Source: Streptomyces sp. CC53 (GTDB lineage: Bacteria > Actinomycetota > Actinomycetes > Streptomycetales > Streptomycetaceae). Taken from it: DNA of 64,000 nucleotides. Below the pieces are notes generated by a model. That model was not told where the DNA came from. It saw nothing but the letters and a program-made list of their open reading frames with translations, and ran no database searches. Position 1 is the stretch's first letter; the number at the start of each line of letters is the position of its first letter. Where the stretch lies: the NCBI RefSeq assembly GCF_001865245.1, contig NZ_MKXB01000189.1, positions 1-64,000 of the forward strand, written 5' to 3'. A program made the translations under genes and the position numbers. Of this stretch, positions 19,061-28,383 are shown one piece after another.

Positions 19061-20982
19061 ACGGCATACCCGACCGCCTCCGGGGCGGCCCGGCCGCCGC
19101 CCTGCGCACCCTCGCGCAGGGCGGCGGGCCCGCGCTGCTGTGGCGGACCCTGCTCGCGGCGGCCCTGGTCTGCGGGATCGGCCTGCTGCCGTGGCTCTCC
19201 CGCACCGACCCCGCACTGACCGTCCTCAAGGCCCGCTCGGCGGAACACGACCCGACCCCCGAGGCGCTGGCCGCCGTCCGCGCCGAACTCGGCCTGGACC
19301 AGGGCCCCGTCCTCCTGCTCGCGCGCTGGGCCGGAGGGCTGCTGCACGGGGACGCGGGCCGTTCCTGGGTCACCGGCGCCGACGTCCTGCCGTCCGCGGT
19401 GGAGGCCCTCGGCGTCTCCCTCCTGCTGATGGCCGGTTCCCTCACGGTCGCCGTGGGCACGGCCCTGGCGGTCTGCTCCCGCACGCTGCGGCTCGGCTCC
19501 CGGCGCAGGCTCGGCGCACGCACCCGAGGCGGCACCGGGACGGCGGTCCTGGCCGCGCTGCCGGAGTTCCTCATCGCCGCCGTCCTCGCCTCGGTGGTCG
19601 GCGTGCAGCTGGGCTGGCTTCCCGCCCTGGGCTGGTACGGCCCGCAGTGGATGGTGCTGCCCTCCCTCGCCCTCGGGCTGCCCGCCGGCGCGGTCCTCGG
19701 ACGCATGCTCGACGACCTGCTGCCCGGCACGTTCGCCGCTCCGTGGGCGGCGGCCGCCGCCGCACGGGGCGTCCCGCCCGGGGCCGTGGCGCGGCAGGCC
19801 CTGCGGAGCTGCGTGCCCGGACTCCTGCCCAACCTCGGCCTGTTCGCCGTCGGCCTGACCGGCGGCTCCGTCGCCGTCGAGCAGATCTTCGACATCCCGG
19901 GCCTGGGCCGGCTCACCCTGCGCGCCGCCCTCGCCCAGGACCTGCCCGTCCTGCAGACCGGAACACTCAGCCTGGTGCTCCTCGCGGCCGCCGCCGGAGC
20001 CCTGGCCCGCCACGGCGCCCGGGTGCTGACCGGACCCGCACTGCGGGACGGCGCGCTGCTCTCCCCCCACCGGCCCGCAACCCGCGCACCGCGCACGCCG
20101 CCCCTGCTGTACGGCGCCCTGCTCGCCCTCCTCGTCGGCGCCGGCCTGCCGCGCGACCCGCTCGCCCTGCACACCGGTGCCCGCCTCCAGGCCCCGTCCC
20201 CAACCCACCCCTTCGGCACCGACGCGCTCGGCAGGGACATCCTGGCCCGCATCGCGCACGGCGCCCTGACGACCCTCGGCACGGCCCTCGCGGTGACCGC
20301 CGCCGCCCTCGTGGCGGGCGTCCTGCTGGGTCTGGTCCCCAGGCTGTCCGCTCCCGTGGCCGACACCGCGAACGCCGTACCGCCCGTGCTGGCCGGCCTC
20401 CTCGTCGCCGGTGCCGTCGGCAGCGGCCCGTGGACCCCCGCGCTCGCGGTGGCCGCCGTCGCCTGGTCGCCGCTGGCCACCCACGCCTCCGCCCTCCTCC
20501 GGCAGGAGCGCGCCGCCACCCCCCTGACGGCCCCGCGCCTCCTCGGCGCCGGCCCCTGGTACCTCCTCCGCCGCGTCCTGCTGCCGGCGGTCGTGCCGCC
20601 CGTCACCCGCCACGCCCTGCTCCGGCTGCCCGGCATCGCGCTGGCGCTGGCCGCCCTCGGCTTCCTCGGCCTCGGCGCCCAGCCGCCGTCACCCGAGTGG
20701 GGCCTGCTGCTCGCCGAGAACCAGCCGTACGTGGAGCGCGCCCCCTGGGCCGCCCTCGCCCCGGCCGCCGTCCTCGCCCTCCTGGGGGCGCTCGCCGTCA
20801 CGGCGGCCCGCGCGGCGGGCGGCGGCCCACCCCGGGCGAGGGCCGGCGGGAGCACCCGCCTTCCCGCTCCGAGAGGACGCGAACACCCACCGCACCCCAC
20901 CGCCGGGCCGGCGCGGCACGAGCCGGAGCCACCCGCCCACGTTCGTCCCCCCAGCGACCGCCGGCTGACCGGAACACGATGA
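19057..20982 (+). CDS. fused DppB-DppC-type ABC permease
   Basis: About 641 residues joining two permeases usually made separately. The first half has the DppB coupling loop (ARGVPPGAVARQALRSCVPG) and EQIFDIPGLGRLTL; the second has the DppC entry HPFGTDALGRDILARIAHGA and LGLGAQPPSPEWGLLL. No ATG/GTG lies near the start: the likely start is CTG 19057, overlapping the lipoprotein stop (CTGA), but this is uncertain. No ATPase gene follows, so the transporter must borrow one encoded elsewhere. Confidence 0.85.
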   Translation: MNGIPDRLRGGPAAALRTLAQGGGPALLWRTLLAAALVCGIGLLPWLSRTDPALTVLKARSAEHDPTPEALAAVRAELGLDQGPVLLLARWAGGLLHGDAGRSWVTGADVLPSAVEALGVSLLLMAGSLTVAVGTALAVCSRTLRLGSRRRLGARTRGGTGTAVLAALPEFLIAAVLASVVGVQLGWLPALGWYGPQWMVLPSLALGLPAGAVLGRMLDDLLPGTFAAPWAAAAAARGVPPGAVARQALRSCVPGLLPNLGLFAVGLTGGSVAVEQIFDIPGLGRLTLRAALAQDLPVLQTGTLSLVLLAAAAGALARHGARVLTGPALRDGALLSPHRPATRAPRTPPLLYGALLALLVGAGLPRDPLALHTGARLQAPSPTHPFGTDALGRDILARIAHGALTTLGTALAVTAAALVAGVLLGLVPRLSAPVADTANAVPPVLAGLLVAGAVGSGPWTPALAVAAVAWSPLATHASALLRQERAATPLTAPRLLGAGPWYLLRRVLLPAVVPPVTRHALLRLPGIALALAALGFLGLGAQPPSPEWGLLLAENQPYVERAPWAALAPAAVLALLGALAVTAARAAGGGPPRARAGGSTRLPAPRGREHPPHPTAGPARHEPEPPAHVRPPSDRRLTGTR

Positions 20983-22274
20983 CCCGCATCTTCCCCCGCG
21001 CCCTGCCCCGGCGAGCCGCTCGCGCCCCGCAACCACGGCGCGAGCGGACCTGGCGCCGCCTGCCACCCCTGCTGCGCCTCCTGATCCTCACCCAGCTGGC
21101 CTTCAACGTCGGCTTCTTCGCCGTGCTCCCGTTCCTGGCCGAGCACCTGGGCACCGCGATCGGCATGGCCGGCTGGATGGTCGGCCTCGTCCTCGGCCTG
21201 CGGACCTTCAGCCAGCAGGGCCTGTTCGTGGTCGGCGGATGGCTCGTGGACCGCTATGGGGTCCGCCCGGTCGTGCTGACCGGCTGCGGCCTCCGGATCG
21301 CCGGATTCGCCTGGCTGGGCTACGCGGAGGCGACCGGGGCCGTCATCGGCGCGGTGCTGCTGATCGGCTTCGCCGCCGCGCTGTTCTCCCCCGCGGTCGA
21401 GTCCGAGGCGGCCCGTCAGGCGGTGGTCTGGGAGGACGGGGGGCACGGCCCGCGCACCCGGGTGCTGGCACTGTTCAGCGCGGCGGGCCAGGCGGGCGCC
21501 TTCGTCGGGCCGCTGCTCGGCGGCCTGCTCCTCGCGGTGGACTTCCGCACCGCGTGCCTCGCCGGGGCCGGAGTCTTCGTCCTCGTCCTCGCCGGGCACG
21601 CGCGGCTCATGCCGCAGCACATCCCCGGCCGCACCCGCACCCACGGGCGCGGCGGACTCCGCGTGCTGCTGCGCAACCGACGCTTCCTCGCCCTGTGCTG
21701 CGCGTACGGCGCCTACCTGCTCGCCTACAACCAGCTCTACCTCGCCCTGCCGGCCGAAGTGGAACGGGTCACCGGCTCCCAGGCGTCCCTCTCGTGGCTG
21801 TTCGCCCTGTCCTCCCTCCTGGTCGTGTGCGCCCAGCTCCCGGTGACCGGCTGGGCCGGCGACCGGCTCGGCCTGCGCCGCTCCATGGCAGCCGGACTGC
21901 TGCTCGTCGCGTCCGGGTTCGCCGTGGTGGCCGCCGCACGTCCCGCGGAGTGGACGGGACCCGCCGGGCTGCTGCCCGCCGCCGGGTACGTCGTCCTCCT
22001 CACGCTCGGCCAGATGCTGGTCGTGCCCGCCGCCCGCGCCTGGGTGCCCGATCTGGCCGAGGACGGGCGTCTCGGCCTCTACACGGGCGCGCTGTCCTCC
22101 GTGTCCGGCCTGATCGTCCTCGCGGGCAGCTCCGCCACCGGCGCCCTGCTCGACCTGGGCCTCCCGCCCGCCGTCCCCTGGCTCGCCCTGGCAGCCATCC
22201 CCCTCCTCGCGGTCGTTCTGCTGCCCAGCGCCCCCGGCGCGGCGCAGACGGCCGCCCGGCAGGCCGCCCCGTGA
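20979..22274 (+). CDS. MFS transporter, MdtH/CntE-like
   Basis: 431 residues, ATG overlapping the permease stop. A basic start is followed by 12 hydrophobic segments with GWLVDRYGVRPVVLTG as the loop 2-3 motif and a related GWAGDRLGLRRSMAAG in the second half. In metallophore loci an MFS exporter commonly follows the import permeases, so this may secrete the ligand that the lipoprotein brings back. Substrate unknown. Regulated with the operon if the upstream operator works. Confidence 0.85.
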   Translation: MTRIFPRALPRRAARAPQPRRERTWRRLPPLLRLLILTQLAFNVGFFAVLPFLAEHLGTAIGMAGWMVGLVLGLRTFSQQGLFVVGGWLVDRYGVRPVVLTGCGLRIAGFAWLGYAEATGAVIGAVLLIGFAAALFSPAVESEAARQAVVWEDGGHGPRTRVLALFSAAGQAGAFVGPLLGGLLLAVDFRTACLAGAGVFVLVLAGHARLMPQHIPGRTRTHGRGGLRVLLRNRRFLALCCAYGAYLLAYNQLYLALPAEVERVTGSQASLSWLFALSSLLVVCAQLPVTGWAGDRLGLRRSMAAGLLLVASGFAVVAAARPAEWTGPAGLLPAAGYVVLLTLGQMLVVPAARAWVPDLAEDGRLGLYTGALSSVSGLIVLAGSSATGALLDLGLPPAVPWLALAAIPLLAVVLLPSAPGAAQTAARQAAP

Positions 22275-22716
22275 CGTGGGACCGGCTGCGCGGCGGCGGC
22301 CGTGACGGAGGCCGGGACCTGCGGTGCCGGGCGGACGACGGCGGTCTCGTACGGAAGAGGTGACACCGGGAGCCGGCCCGGTCCGCCGTCCCGTACAGAC
22401 AGCGCCCGCCGGGAGCCGGGAGCCGCCCCCGGGGGACGGGATCCGGCGATATCTGTAGTGGCCGTGTGAGGGTTCACGAGGTCGCGCAGTGCGCTTTCCT
22501 GTCCCGTGAAAATGGCGCAGCGTTTCGACCGACCTTCTCCGTCGGGGCGTGCTAGCCTTCGAATAGTTGCAGTTGTGGTTCCCGAAACTTCAAACGCTCC
22601 GACGGCTTCACGCCCGACGGTGCGTTTTTCACATCCGGTATTTCCGGCGGGGCAAACATTGCGGCGACATGGCATGCGCACCGTGCGGATGCCGATGTGC
22701 CTCAAAGGAGATACTC
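22275..22716. other. intergenic region with probable long cold-shock leader
   Basis: No gene seen. TAGCCT at 22553-22558 is a candidate -10 box, which would give a leader of about 150 nt before the cold-shock start. A long structured leader is usual for cspA-type genes, whose translation depends on RNA folding. Confidence 0.4.
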
Positions 22717-22920
22717 ATGAGCACTGGTACCGTGAAGTGGTTCAACTCGGAAAAGGGCTTCGGCTTCATCGAGCAGGACGGCGGCGGCCCTGACGTCTTC
22801 GCCCACTACTCGAACATCGCCGCCCAGGGCTTCCGCGAGCTGCAGGAGGGCCAGAAGGTGAGCTTCGACATCGCGCAGGGCCAGAAGGGCCCGACGGCCG
22901 AGAACATCGTGCCCGCCTGA
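22717..22920 (+). CDS. cold-shock protein, CspA family
   Basis: 67 residues, ATG preceded by AAAGGAG. The two RNA-binding motifs are intact: KGFGFIEQ (RNP1) and DVFAHYSNI (RNP2), inside a five-stranded OB fold starting [15 protein letters not shown]. It is an RNA/ssDNA chaperone of the cytoplasm. Followed by a strong terminator, so monocistronic. Confidence 0.95.
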   Translation: MSTGTVKWFNSEKGFGFIEQDGGGPDVFAHYSNIAAQGFRELQEGQKVSFDIAQGQKGPTAENIVPA

Positions 22921-22936
22921 AGCTGACGCGTAGGAC

Positions 22937-22978
22937 GTAGCCGGGGCCCGCATCCTTCGGGGTGCGGGCCCCGGCTAC
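22937..22978 (+). terminator. hairpin terminator after the cold-shock gene
   Basis: Perfect 16-bp stem: GTAGCCGGGGCCCGCA (22937-22952) pairs with TGCGGGCCCCGGCTAC (22963-22978) around a 10-nt loop. No U-tract, as is common in Streptomyces. Confidence 0.8.
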
Positions 22979-23393
22979 ACCTGTTCCCCGTGAATTCCCC
23001 GGGTGGGCGACGCCTGTCCCGCCCGTTCTGCCGCAGGGCGGTCCGCGGGATGTGGGCGTATCCCATTGCACGATCCGCGGCACCCGACGCATTCGAGGGA
23101 CTTTCCCCACCTTCTCACCCGGCTCGGTCATTCCCAAGGTGCGTAATCCGCAGCCGGAATCTCCGCATTGCGTTCCCGCCCGTTCGAGGAATTCCTCGCG
23201 GTGCTCCCTCGCCGCGGCCGTTCCTCGCCCCATCGTTCACCTGGCGTGGGGCCGTACGGGCGCACGTGCGGAACCCTCCGGGCGGAAGCGCCACCTCCGG
23301 CCGGCCCGACCGCGCCCCCGGTGCCGCGAGCCGTCACCGGCACATCCGCACCACCGTCGTCCGCGTCACCGCACTCCTACCCTGAGAGGTCCC
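22979..23393. other. intergenic region without gene
   Basis: Less GC-rich than its surroundings around 23040-23200 and without a plausible frame. It presumably holds the promoter and leader of the gene at 23394; no clear hexamers found. Confidence 0.35.
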
Positions 23394-23702
23394 ATGCGCT
23401 GTGTTATCGCCCGTTTCCCGTTCGAGCTGACGAAGAACGGCGTGGAGGAGGCTATGGCGGGCGTCGCCCCCGAGCCGGTCACCGGCGAGTCCGTGACCAT
23501 CGGGCGCCGCCAGTACCCCGCCAAGCAGGTGGGCGCGATCGTCACGGGCCAGGACCGCCGGGACTTCAGCGCCGGTGAGGTCGTCCGGGCGATGGCCAAG
23601 CTCGGTTTCACCTGCCAGGCCGCCCCCCAGGCCCCGTCGACCGCAGGTGAAAGCCCGGTGCAGCGGGCGTCCGCCCTGCTCGGCCCCTCCGCGGCCGTCT
23701 GA
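23394..23702 (+). CDS. conserved small protein next to the cold-shock gene
   Basis: 102 residues, ATG with GAGAGGT upstream. MRCVIARFPFELTKNGVEEA opens a compact domain, followed by VTIGRRQYPAKQVGAIVTGQ and DFSAGEVVRAMAKLGFTC; the last 25 residues are Ala/Pro-rich. Proteins like this accompany cold-shock genes in Streptomyces, but their role is not known to me. Confidence 0.75.
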   Translation: MRCVIARFPFELTKNGVEEAMAGVAPEPVTGESVTIGRRQYPAKQVGAIVTGQDRRDFSAGEVVRAMAKLGFTCQAAPQAPSTAGESPVQRASALLGPSAAV

Positions 23703-23704
23703 CT

Positions 23705-23830
23705 CCGCACCGCGCACCACGGCGCGCACCGCGCACCACACCGCGCACCCGCGCAGCACGGATCGCGCACCCGCGCACCACACGGCGCCACCGCGCAGCA
23801 CGGATCGCGCACCCGCGCGCATGAAGACCG
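23705..23830. repeat. low-complexity GCGCACC tandem repeat
   Basis: Copies of GCGCACC/GCGCAGCACGGATC recur about every 7-22 nt, including two nearly identical units at about 23750 and 23800. It lies between a gene end and its terminator and is probably unstable in copy number. Confidence 0.6.
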
Positions 23831-23850
23831 AAGGGCGCGCACGAAGACCG

Positions 23851-23884
23851 AAGGGTCCGACCGGAGAACTCCGGTCGGACCCTT
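23851..23884. terminator. bidirectional hairpin terminator
   Basis: AAGGGTCCGACCGG (23851-23864) pairs perfectly with CCGGTCGGACCCTT (23871-23884) across a 6-nt loop, between two converging genes. Confidence 0.8.
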
Positions 23885-23899
23885 CGTCATGCCCGGCGC

Positions 23900-24259
23900 T
23901 CAGTGGTCGGAGTAGCTGAAGTCCCCCACGGTCCACGCGCTGACGTCCTCGATCGACACGCGGTACATCCCGCCCGTCTCCGGGATGCCCACCTGCCCCT
24001 GGATGATCCGGGCGACATGGAAGTGGAGGTGTGTGGGACGGCCCCCCGATCCCGCCGCCTCGCCGAAGGCGTCGGCGAACTGGCCCAGGCGGGGAGAGTC
24101 CGCCAGGACCTCCCTCACCCGCTGCCTCCACACTGCTTCCGGGGCCAGGCGCCCGGTGATGACGGCCCCACCGGTGATCACGGTCAGGGACATCTGATTG
24201 CTCTGCCCGGACTCGACCGTGGCGGCGATGTCAACGAGCAACTCGTCAGGCTTCGACAT
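23900..24259 (-). CDS. hypothetical protein, GvpU-like
   Basis: 119 residues from ATG 24259. The core MSLTVITGGAVITGRLAPEA is a beta-hairpin-rich block like that of gas-vesicle accessory protein GvpU, followed by an amphipathic helix and a strand THLHFHVARIIQGQVGIP. No gvp cluster is nearby, so a gas-vesicle role is doubtful. It is convergent to the small gene at 23394 and ends at the shared terminator. Confidence 0.65.
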   Translation of the reverse strand: MSKPDELLVDIAATVESGQSNQMSLTVITGGAVITGRLAPEAVWRQRVREVLADSPRLGQFADAFGEAAGSGGRPTHLHFHVARIIQGQVGIPETGGMYRVSIEDVSAWTVGDFSYSDH

Positions 24260-25027
24260 GAACGCCGATGCTAGCCACCGGGCACGCCGGCCGTCACGAG
24301 CGCGGGGTCGACAGGCGAGGAGAGCCCGCTGTTCTGCCCCGGATGGGATGACGGGCCGCCGAGGAACGGACGCAGTTCCGCCCCACCGTGCGCGGCCCGC
24401 ACGGTCGGAGCCCCGCGCATCCGCGCCCCCTCCAGCGCGGACACCCCGCCGCCGCCCAGCAGCGGCTCACCGACAGCCCGGAAGGCAAGGTTTCCCTTCC
24501 AGGAGAGTGCGAAAATCTGTGTCGGCGACAGTAGACATTGCCTCGCGTCGTGGCTACAGTTTCTCTCGTAGCCGAGATCAAGCAGGCCCGGCAGGAGACG
24601 ACCTGCCGGGCAGCAGGACCCGCAGAATGATGCGGTGGCGGAGCCCCGGAGCCACGGAAGAACAGGACGGTGACGGGGCTGGCGACCGCGACGGGCGGGA
24701 TGAGGTGGCGCTTCCGCAGGCCACCGGCAGTTCGCGACACCCAGCAGTACCGCAGTTCCCAGTAAATTGTTCCCGTGCAGGAAACGGAGGAGTGCAGCGC
24801 CATCAGGATCGCCCGGGCGGAACGACAGCCCGGGTGCCGCAGGACATCGTGAGGCAGGTGGTCTCCGGTCACACAACAGCGATCCCCGCACCCTCCGCCC
24901 CTCCGCGGGCGATGATGCGGACACGGTAAGCCGGCGCGGAAACCAGGCCGGCAGATGGTGCAGTTCCTTCGGGGCCCTGGTGCCGTACGGCGCCAGGGCC
25001 CCTCGACGCGTTCCCAGAGAGGTGCGA
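24260..25027. other. gap with no convincing gene
   Basis: Open frames on both strands overlap each other, lack ribosome sites and show no family pattern. It separates divergent genes and should contain both promoters. Confidence 0.4.
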
Positions 25028-25366
25028 ATGACAGCAGACGATCCGATCGGCCGCCTTGACGACGACGACTACCCCGCCTACACGATGGGCCGGGCCGCCG
25101 ACATGCTCGGTACGACCCCCGGGTTCCTCCGCGCCCTCGGCAAGGCCAGGCTGATCACACCCCTCCGCTCCGAAGGCGGGCACCGGCGCTACTCCCGCTA
25201 CCAACTGCGCCTCGCGGCCCGCGCCCGGGAACTCGTCGACCAGGGAACGCCCATCGAGGCCGCCTGCCGCATCATCATCCTGGAGGACCAGCTGGAGGAG
25301 GCCCAGCGCCTCAACGCCGAGTACCGCCGCGCGGCGACCGAAAGGCAGCCGCCGGCCACCGACTGA
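25028..25366 (+). CDS. MerR-type HTH regulator
   Basis: 112 residues from ATG 25028, preceded by AGAGAGGTG. YTMGRAADMLGTTPGFLRAL and GGHRRYSRYQLRLAARAREL give the MerR helix-turn-helix and wing, followed by a helix (GTPIEAACRIIILEDQLEEA) that could dimerise. No effector domain follows, so it is a small MerR/BldC-like DNA-binding protein. Targets unknown. Confidence 0.82.
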   Translation: MTADDPIGRLDDDDYPAYTMGRAADMLGTTPGFLRALGKARLITPLRSEGGHRRYSRYQLRLAARARELVDQGTPIEAACRIIILEDQLEEAQRLNAEYRRAATERQPPATD

Positions 25367-25780
25367 TCCCGGCGGCCGCCCTCCGCCCCCGACGCGCCAG
25401 GGCCGCCCATGCCCACCCGGCCTCCCGGCCGGGGCCCACCCCGACCGACCACTCCCCGCTCACACCCGCCGCAGGCCGCCGACCCGGTGTGCGCCGCCGT
25501 CCGGACGGGCCCCGAGCCCCCGCCTCCAGGGCGGGGCGGCCAGGCCGGGAAGCGGCGCCGCGGAGGCGCCCGCTCGCCTTCGGCGGGCGCCACCCCGGGT
25601 GCCGCGCGGGCCGCCGCCAGGGCCACCCGGTAACCTCGGGCACATCGTCAACGCGGCCCGACGGGCTTCCGCTCCACTGCAGTGGAGTCTCGAAGGACAC
25701 GCCCCCACCCGCACGAGTCACTTCGTGCTGCCCGGGGGAAGTCCTTGCTGTTCCGCGCGTCCGCGAAAACGGTCGCCGCC
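25367..25780. other. gap with no convincing gene
   Basis: Very GC-rich; frames on both strands are Pro/Arg-rich and featureless. Its right edge borders the pglX remnant, so it may be scar sequence from a lost defence locus. Confidence 0.35.
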
Positions 25781-26627
25781 ATGGCGCTCGACCGCTCGCT
25801 GTTCCTTCACCTCACCGACCGCTTCACCCACCTGCGCGGCTACCGGCCCGGCACCTCCGAGGCCCGCTCCTGGGAGCGCAGGACGCGCTTCAGGAGAAGG
25901 CCCTGCGGTCCTGGTTGCTCGACCGGATGGAGAACCGCGAGCTCTGGTTCGACGAGAACGGGCAGCCCGCCATCCTCACGTTGGCCCGCCTCATCGACGC
26001 GCTGTCGCGTGACGAGGACTTCGCCTCTGTCGCCAAGCTCTACGCGCCCCGCAAGGACCTCGCCAAGGTCGTCGCCGAGCTGATCACCGACGAGCACGTG
26101 CCGTTCCTCTCCGCCCTGCGTTACAAGCCCTCCGGGCTGAAGAAGCGCGCCGACTGGGAAGAGGTGTGGGACCTCCAGCGGCAGGAGGACGCCGCGCCCG
26201 ACGAGCCCGCCAAGCGGAAGATCCGGGACTCCATCCCCGTCCCGCCGAGGTACACCTCGGCCGACTTGCTCCGCCCCTCCTACTGGCGGGCGCGCGGCAA
26301 GCTCGATGTCCCGAAGGAGCGGTTCGTCTCTTACGGGCAGACGAACGCCGCCACGCCCGAGCTGTACGGGTGAGCCGGCTGGGATCACCGGGAGCAGGCG
26401 CTGGCCCTCGCCACGTACTTCACCAACACCGCCCTGTCGACTGCGGAGATCACGCCGTTCCTCGCCGGCCTGCTGGAACTTCAGCCGTGGTTGTTCCAGT
26501 GGCACCACGAGTTCGACATGCTCTACAGCGGCTCCCCGGCGGACTTCTTCGCCGGGTACCGCCAGCAGAAGCAGGGCGAGCACGGCCTCACGGACGACGA
26601 CCTCCGCAACTGGCGGCCCCCCGGCCG
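25781..26627 (+). pseudogene. pglX: remnant of BREX-2 methyltransferase PglX (C-terminal part)
   Basis: The frame ALRSWLLDRMENRELWF ... ALRYKPSGLKKRADWEEVWD ... VPPRYTSADLLRPSYW ... KLDVPKERFVSY is the C-terminal region of PglX, the 1,200-residue adenine methyltransferase of the phage growth limitation (BREX-2) system. TGA at 26371-26373 replaces an expected Trp codon, after which the same frame resumes AGWDHREQALALATYF and runs to RNWRPP. The N-terminal methyltransferase domain is absent and the frame near 25870 is shifted, so this is a fossil. No other pgl gene is seen. Confidence 0.75.
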
Positions 26628-27179
26628 CTACTCGGGGTCGTCGCGCAGCAGTGAAGCAGTAGCCAGGAGCAGATCGAGATCCGTCGATTCAGGGGCCACC
26701 CGGTGCGTGCGCGGGTGGCCCTTGGCCTGCGCGTGCAGCTCCGCCCACACAGTCTTGCCCGGGGCTGCCAGTCGCGGGCTCACACCCCAGTCGTCCGCAA
26801 GGGCGGCGACGAGGAGCAGGCCGCGGCCGGACTCGGACGTGGCGTCCGGGACCGGGGGAGCACACGGCGGCTGCTTCTCGGTGCGAGTGTCGGTCACCTC
26901 GATGCGGAACGTGGCCTCGGCCAAGGTGAGTCGGACGTGGAAGTCCCGGCCGGGCACGCGGCCGTGGCGTACGGCGTTGGCGCTGAGTTCGGCTGCGATG
27001 AGGGTGAGCGTCTCGTTGGCCGGGGTCGTGTAGGGGTGGCCCCAGTCGTTGAGGCGGTGGGACACCAGCCTTCGGGCCAGCCGGGCACCGCGCGGCGTCG
27101 ACGTGAAGCACATGGCGAACGCGTGGTCCGGCGCCGGGTGCTGTGGCGTATGCCCGTTCGGGGGAGTTGCTGACTTCAT
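26628..27179 (-). CDS. AbaA-like ATP-binding regulator (RsbW-type HATPase)
   Basis: 183 residues from ATG 27179. LIAAELSANAVRHGRVPGRD is the N-box of anti-sigma-factor-type kinases and SGRGLLLVAALADDWGV the G2/G3 part of the HATPase fold; a classical G1 motif is weak (VTDTRTEKQPP). It lies divergent to an HTH regulator followed by a DUF397 gene, the whiJ/abaA arrangement of Streptomyces, where it probably modulates the HTH protein. Confidence 0.82.
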   Translation of the reverse strand: MKSATPPNGHTPQHPAPDHAFAMCFTSTPRGARLARRLVSHRLNDWGHPYTTPANETLTLIAAELSANAVRHGRVPGRDFHVRLTLAEATFRIEVTDTRTEKQPPCAPPVPDATSESGRGLLLVAALADDWGVSPRLAAPGKTVWAELHAQAKGHPRTHRVAPESTDLDLLLATASLLRDDPE

Positions 27180-27352
27180 GCCGTCAACCGTTGCGGACTC
27201 TGCGTAGCCTTGACCAGGAGTGATGCGCTGACCGGTTCGGGCTGTACGCGGGGGTGGCGCGTTCGTCTGCGGCGCGGGGCGTGTCCGGATGCGGGGGCCG
27301 CGCGTTGGGTGACGTTCGGTGGCTGTGGTGGTCGTATGGGAGGAGCTGCGGC

Positions 27353-28183
27353 GTGAGCGACGAGGTTCAGCAGCCGGAGTACGAGCCGGGGGCGGGCACA
27401 CTGTGCCTGTTCGGGCGGCAGTTGAAGCTGTTCCGGGAGCGGGCGGGAATGGACCGGGTGCGGTTCGGGTCGCTGACCGGGTACTCGGCCTCGACGGTCG
27501 CGTCGTTTGAGCAGGGCAGGCGGATCCCGCCGCCGAAGTTCATCGACCAGGCGGACGACCTGCTGGAGGCGTGCGGGGTCCTGCGCGCGAGCAAGGAGGA
27601 GGTGGCCCGCGCGCAGTATCCGGCCTTCTTCCGCGATGCGGCGCGGTTGGAGACCAAGGCTGCTGCCCTGCACGTGTACGCGACGAAGGCCGTGCCCGGC
27701 CTCCTGCAAACCGAGGAGTACGCGCGAGCGGTGTTCTCCATGTGGCGTCCCTTGCTGGACGAGGAGACCATCAACCAGCGCGTTGCTGCTCGTCTGGCGC
27801 GGCAGGAGATCTTCTCCCGCGCTCCCTTGCCTACGATCAGCTTCGTCATCGAGGAGTTCCTTCTGCGTCGGCCACTCGGTGGATGGGTTGTGATGCAGGG
27901 GCAGTTGGAGCAGATTCTGCTGTGTGGGCAACTGCGTAACGTGGAGATCCAGGTGATGCCGATCGAGCGTGAGGAGCATGCGGGGCTGGAAGGCCCCTTC
28001 ACCTTGATCGAGACGCACGATGGGCAGAGGATCGCCTACGTGGAGGCGTACAAGGACAGCCGTCTCTACACGGAGCGGAGGCAGGTCCGGGAGATCGAGG
28101 AGCAGTACGGCATTCTTCGGGCCCAGGCGCTCACTCCACGCGAGTCGCTGGCCCTCATCGAGAAGTTGCTTGGAGAGAGATGA
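27353..28183 (+). CDS. WhiJ-like HTH regulator with DUF5753 domain
   Basis: 276 residues from GTG 27353 (GGGAGGAG upstream). The N-terminal XRE-type HTH (LFGRQLKLFRERAGMDRVRF, SASTVASFEQGRRIPP) is followed by DUF5753 (LHVYATKAVPGLLQTEEYAR to the end). Such proteins repress development or antibiotic genes and are paired with a DUF397 protein; here that gene overlaps the stop by 4 bp. Confidence 0.92.
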   Translation: MSDEVQQPEYEPGAGTLCLFGRQLKLFRERAGMDRVRFGSLTGYSASTVASFEQGRRIPPPKFIDQADDLLEACGVLRASKEEVARAQYPAFFRDAARLETKAAALHVYATKAVPGLLQTEEYARAVFSMWRPLLDEETINQRVAARLARQEIFSRAPLPTISFVIEEFLLRRPLGGWVVMQGQLEQILLCGQLRNVEIQVMPIEREEHAGLEGPFTLIETHDGQRIAYVEAYKDSRLYTERRQVREIEEQYGILRAQALTPRESLALIEKLLGER

Positions 28184-28383
28184 ACGCCCAACAGCTCATA
28201 AGGTCCGTTCCCGAGACGGCCTGGTTCAAGAGCAGCTACAGCACGGGCTCGGGCGGTGAATGTATCGAGGTCGCCGTCCGGCCCGACAGGGTCCACGTCC
28301 GCGACTCGAAGGACATCACCCGCGCCGCACTGGCCGTACCGCCCACGGCGTGGACCGCGTTCGTGCAGTTCGCGGCACGCTGA
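28180..28383 (+). CDS. DUF397 protein
   Basis: 67 residues, ATG overlapping the preceding stop. AWFKSSYSTGSGGECIEVA and VHVRDSKDITRAALAV with a C-terminal AWTAFVQFA match DUF397 throughout. It is the usual partner of the DUF5753 regulator and probably binds it. Confidence 0.93.
   Translation: MNAQQLIRSVPETAWFKSSYSTGSGGECIEVAVRPDRVHVRDSKDITRAALAVPPTAWTAFVQFAAR

Noticed and set aside
19035..21644. Very long minus-strand open frame opposite the permease and MFS genes
   Set aside because: Antisense shadow caused by high GC; Arg/Pro/Gly-rich, no ribosome site, no family pattern.
23705..23830. CRISPR or regulatory iteron array
   Set aside because: Irregular GCGCACC low-complexity DNA with no spacers and no replication gene nearby.
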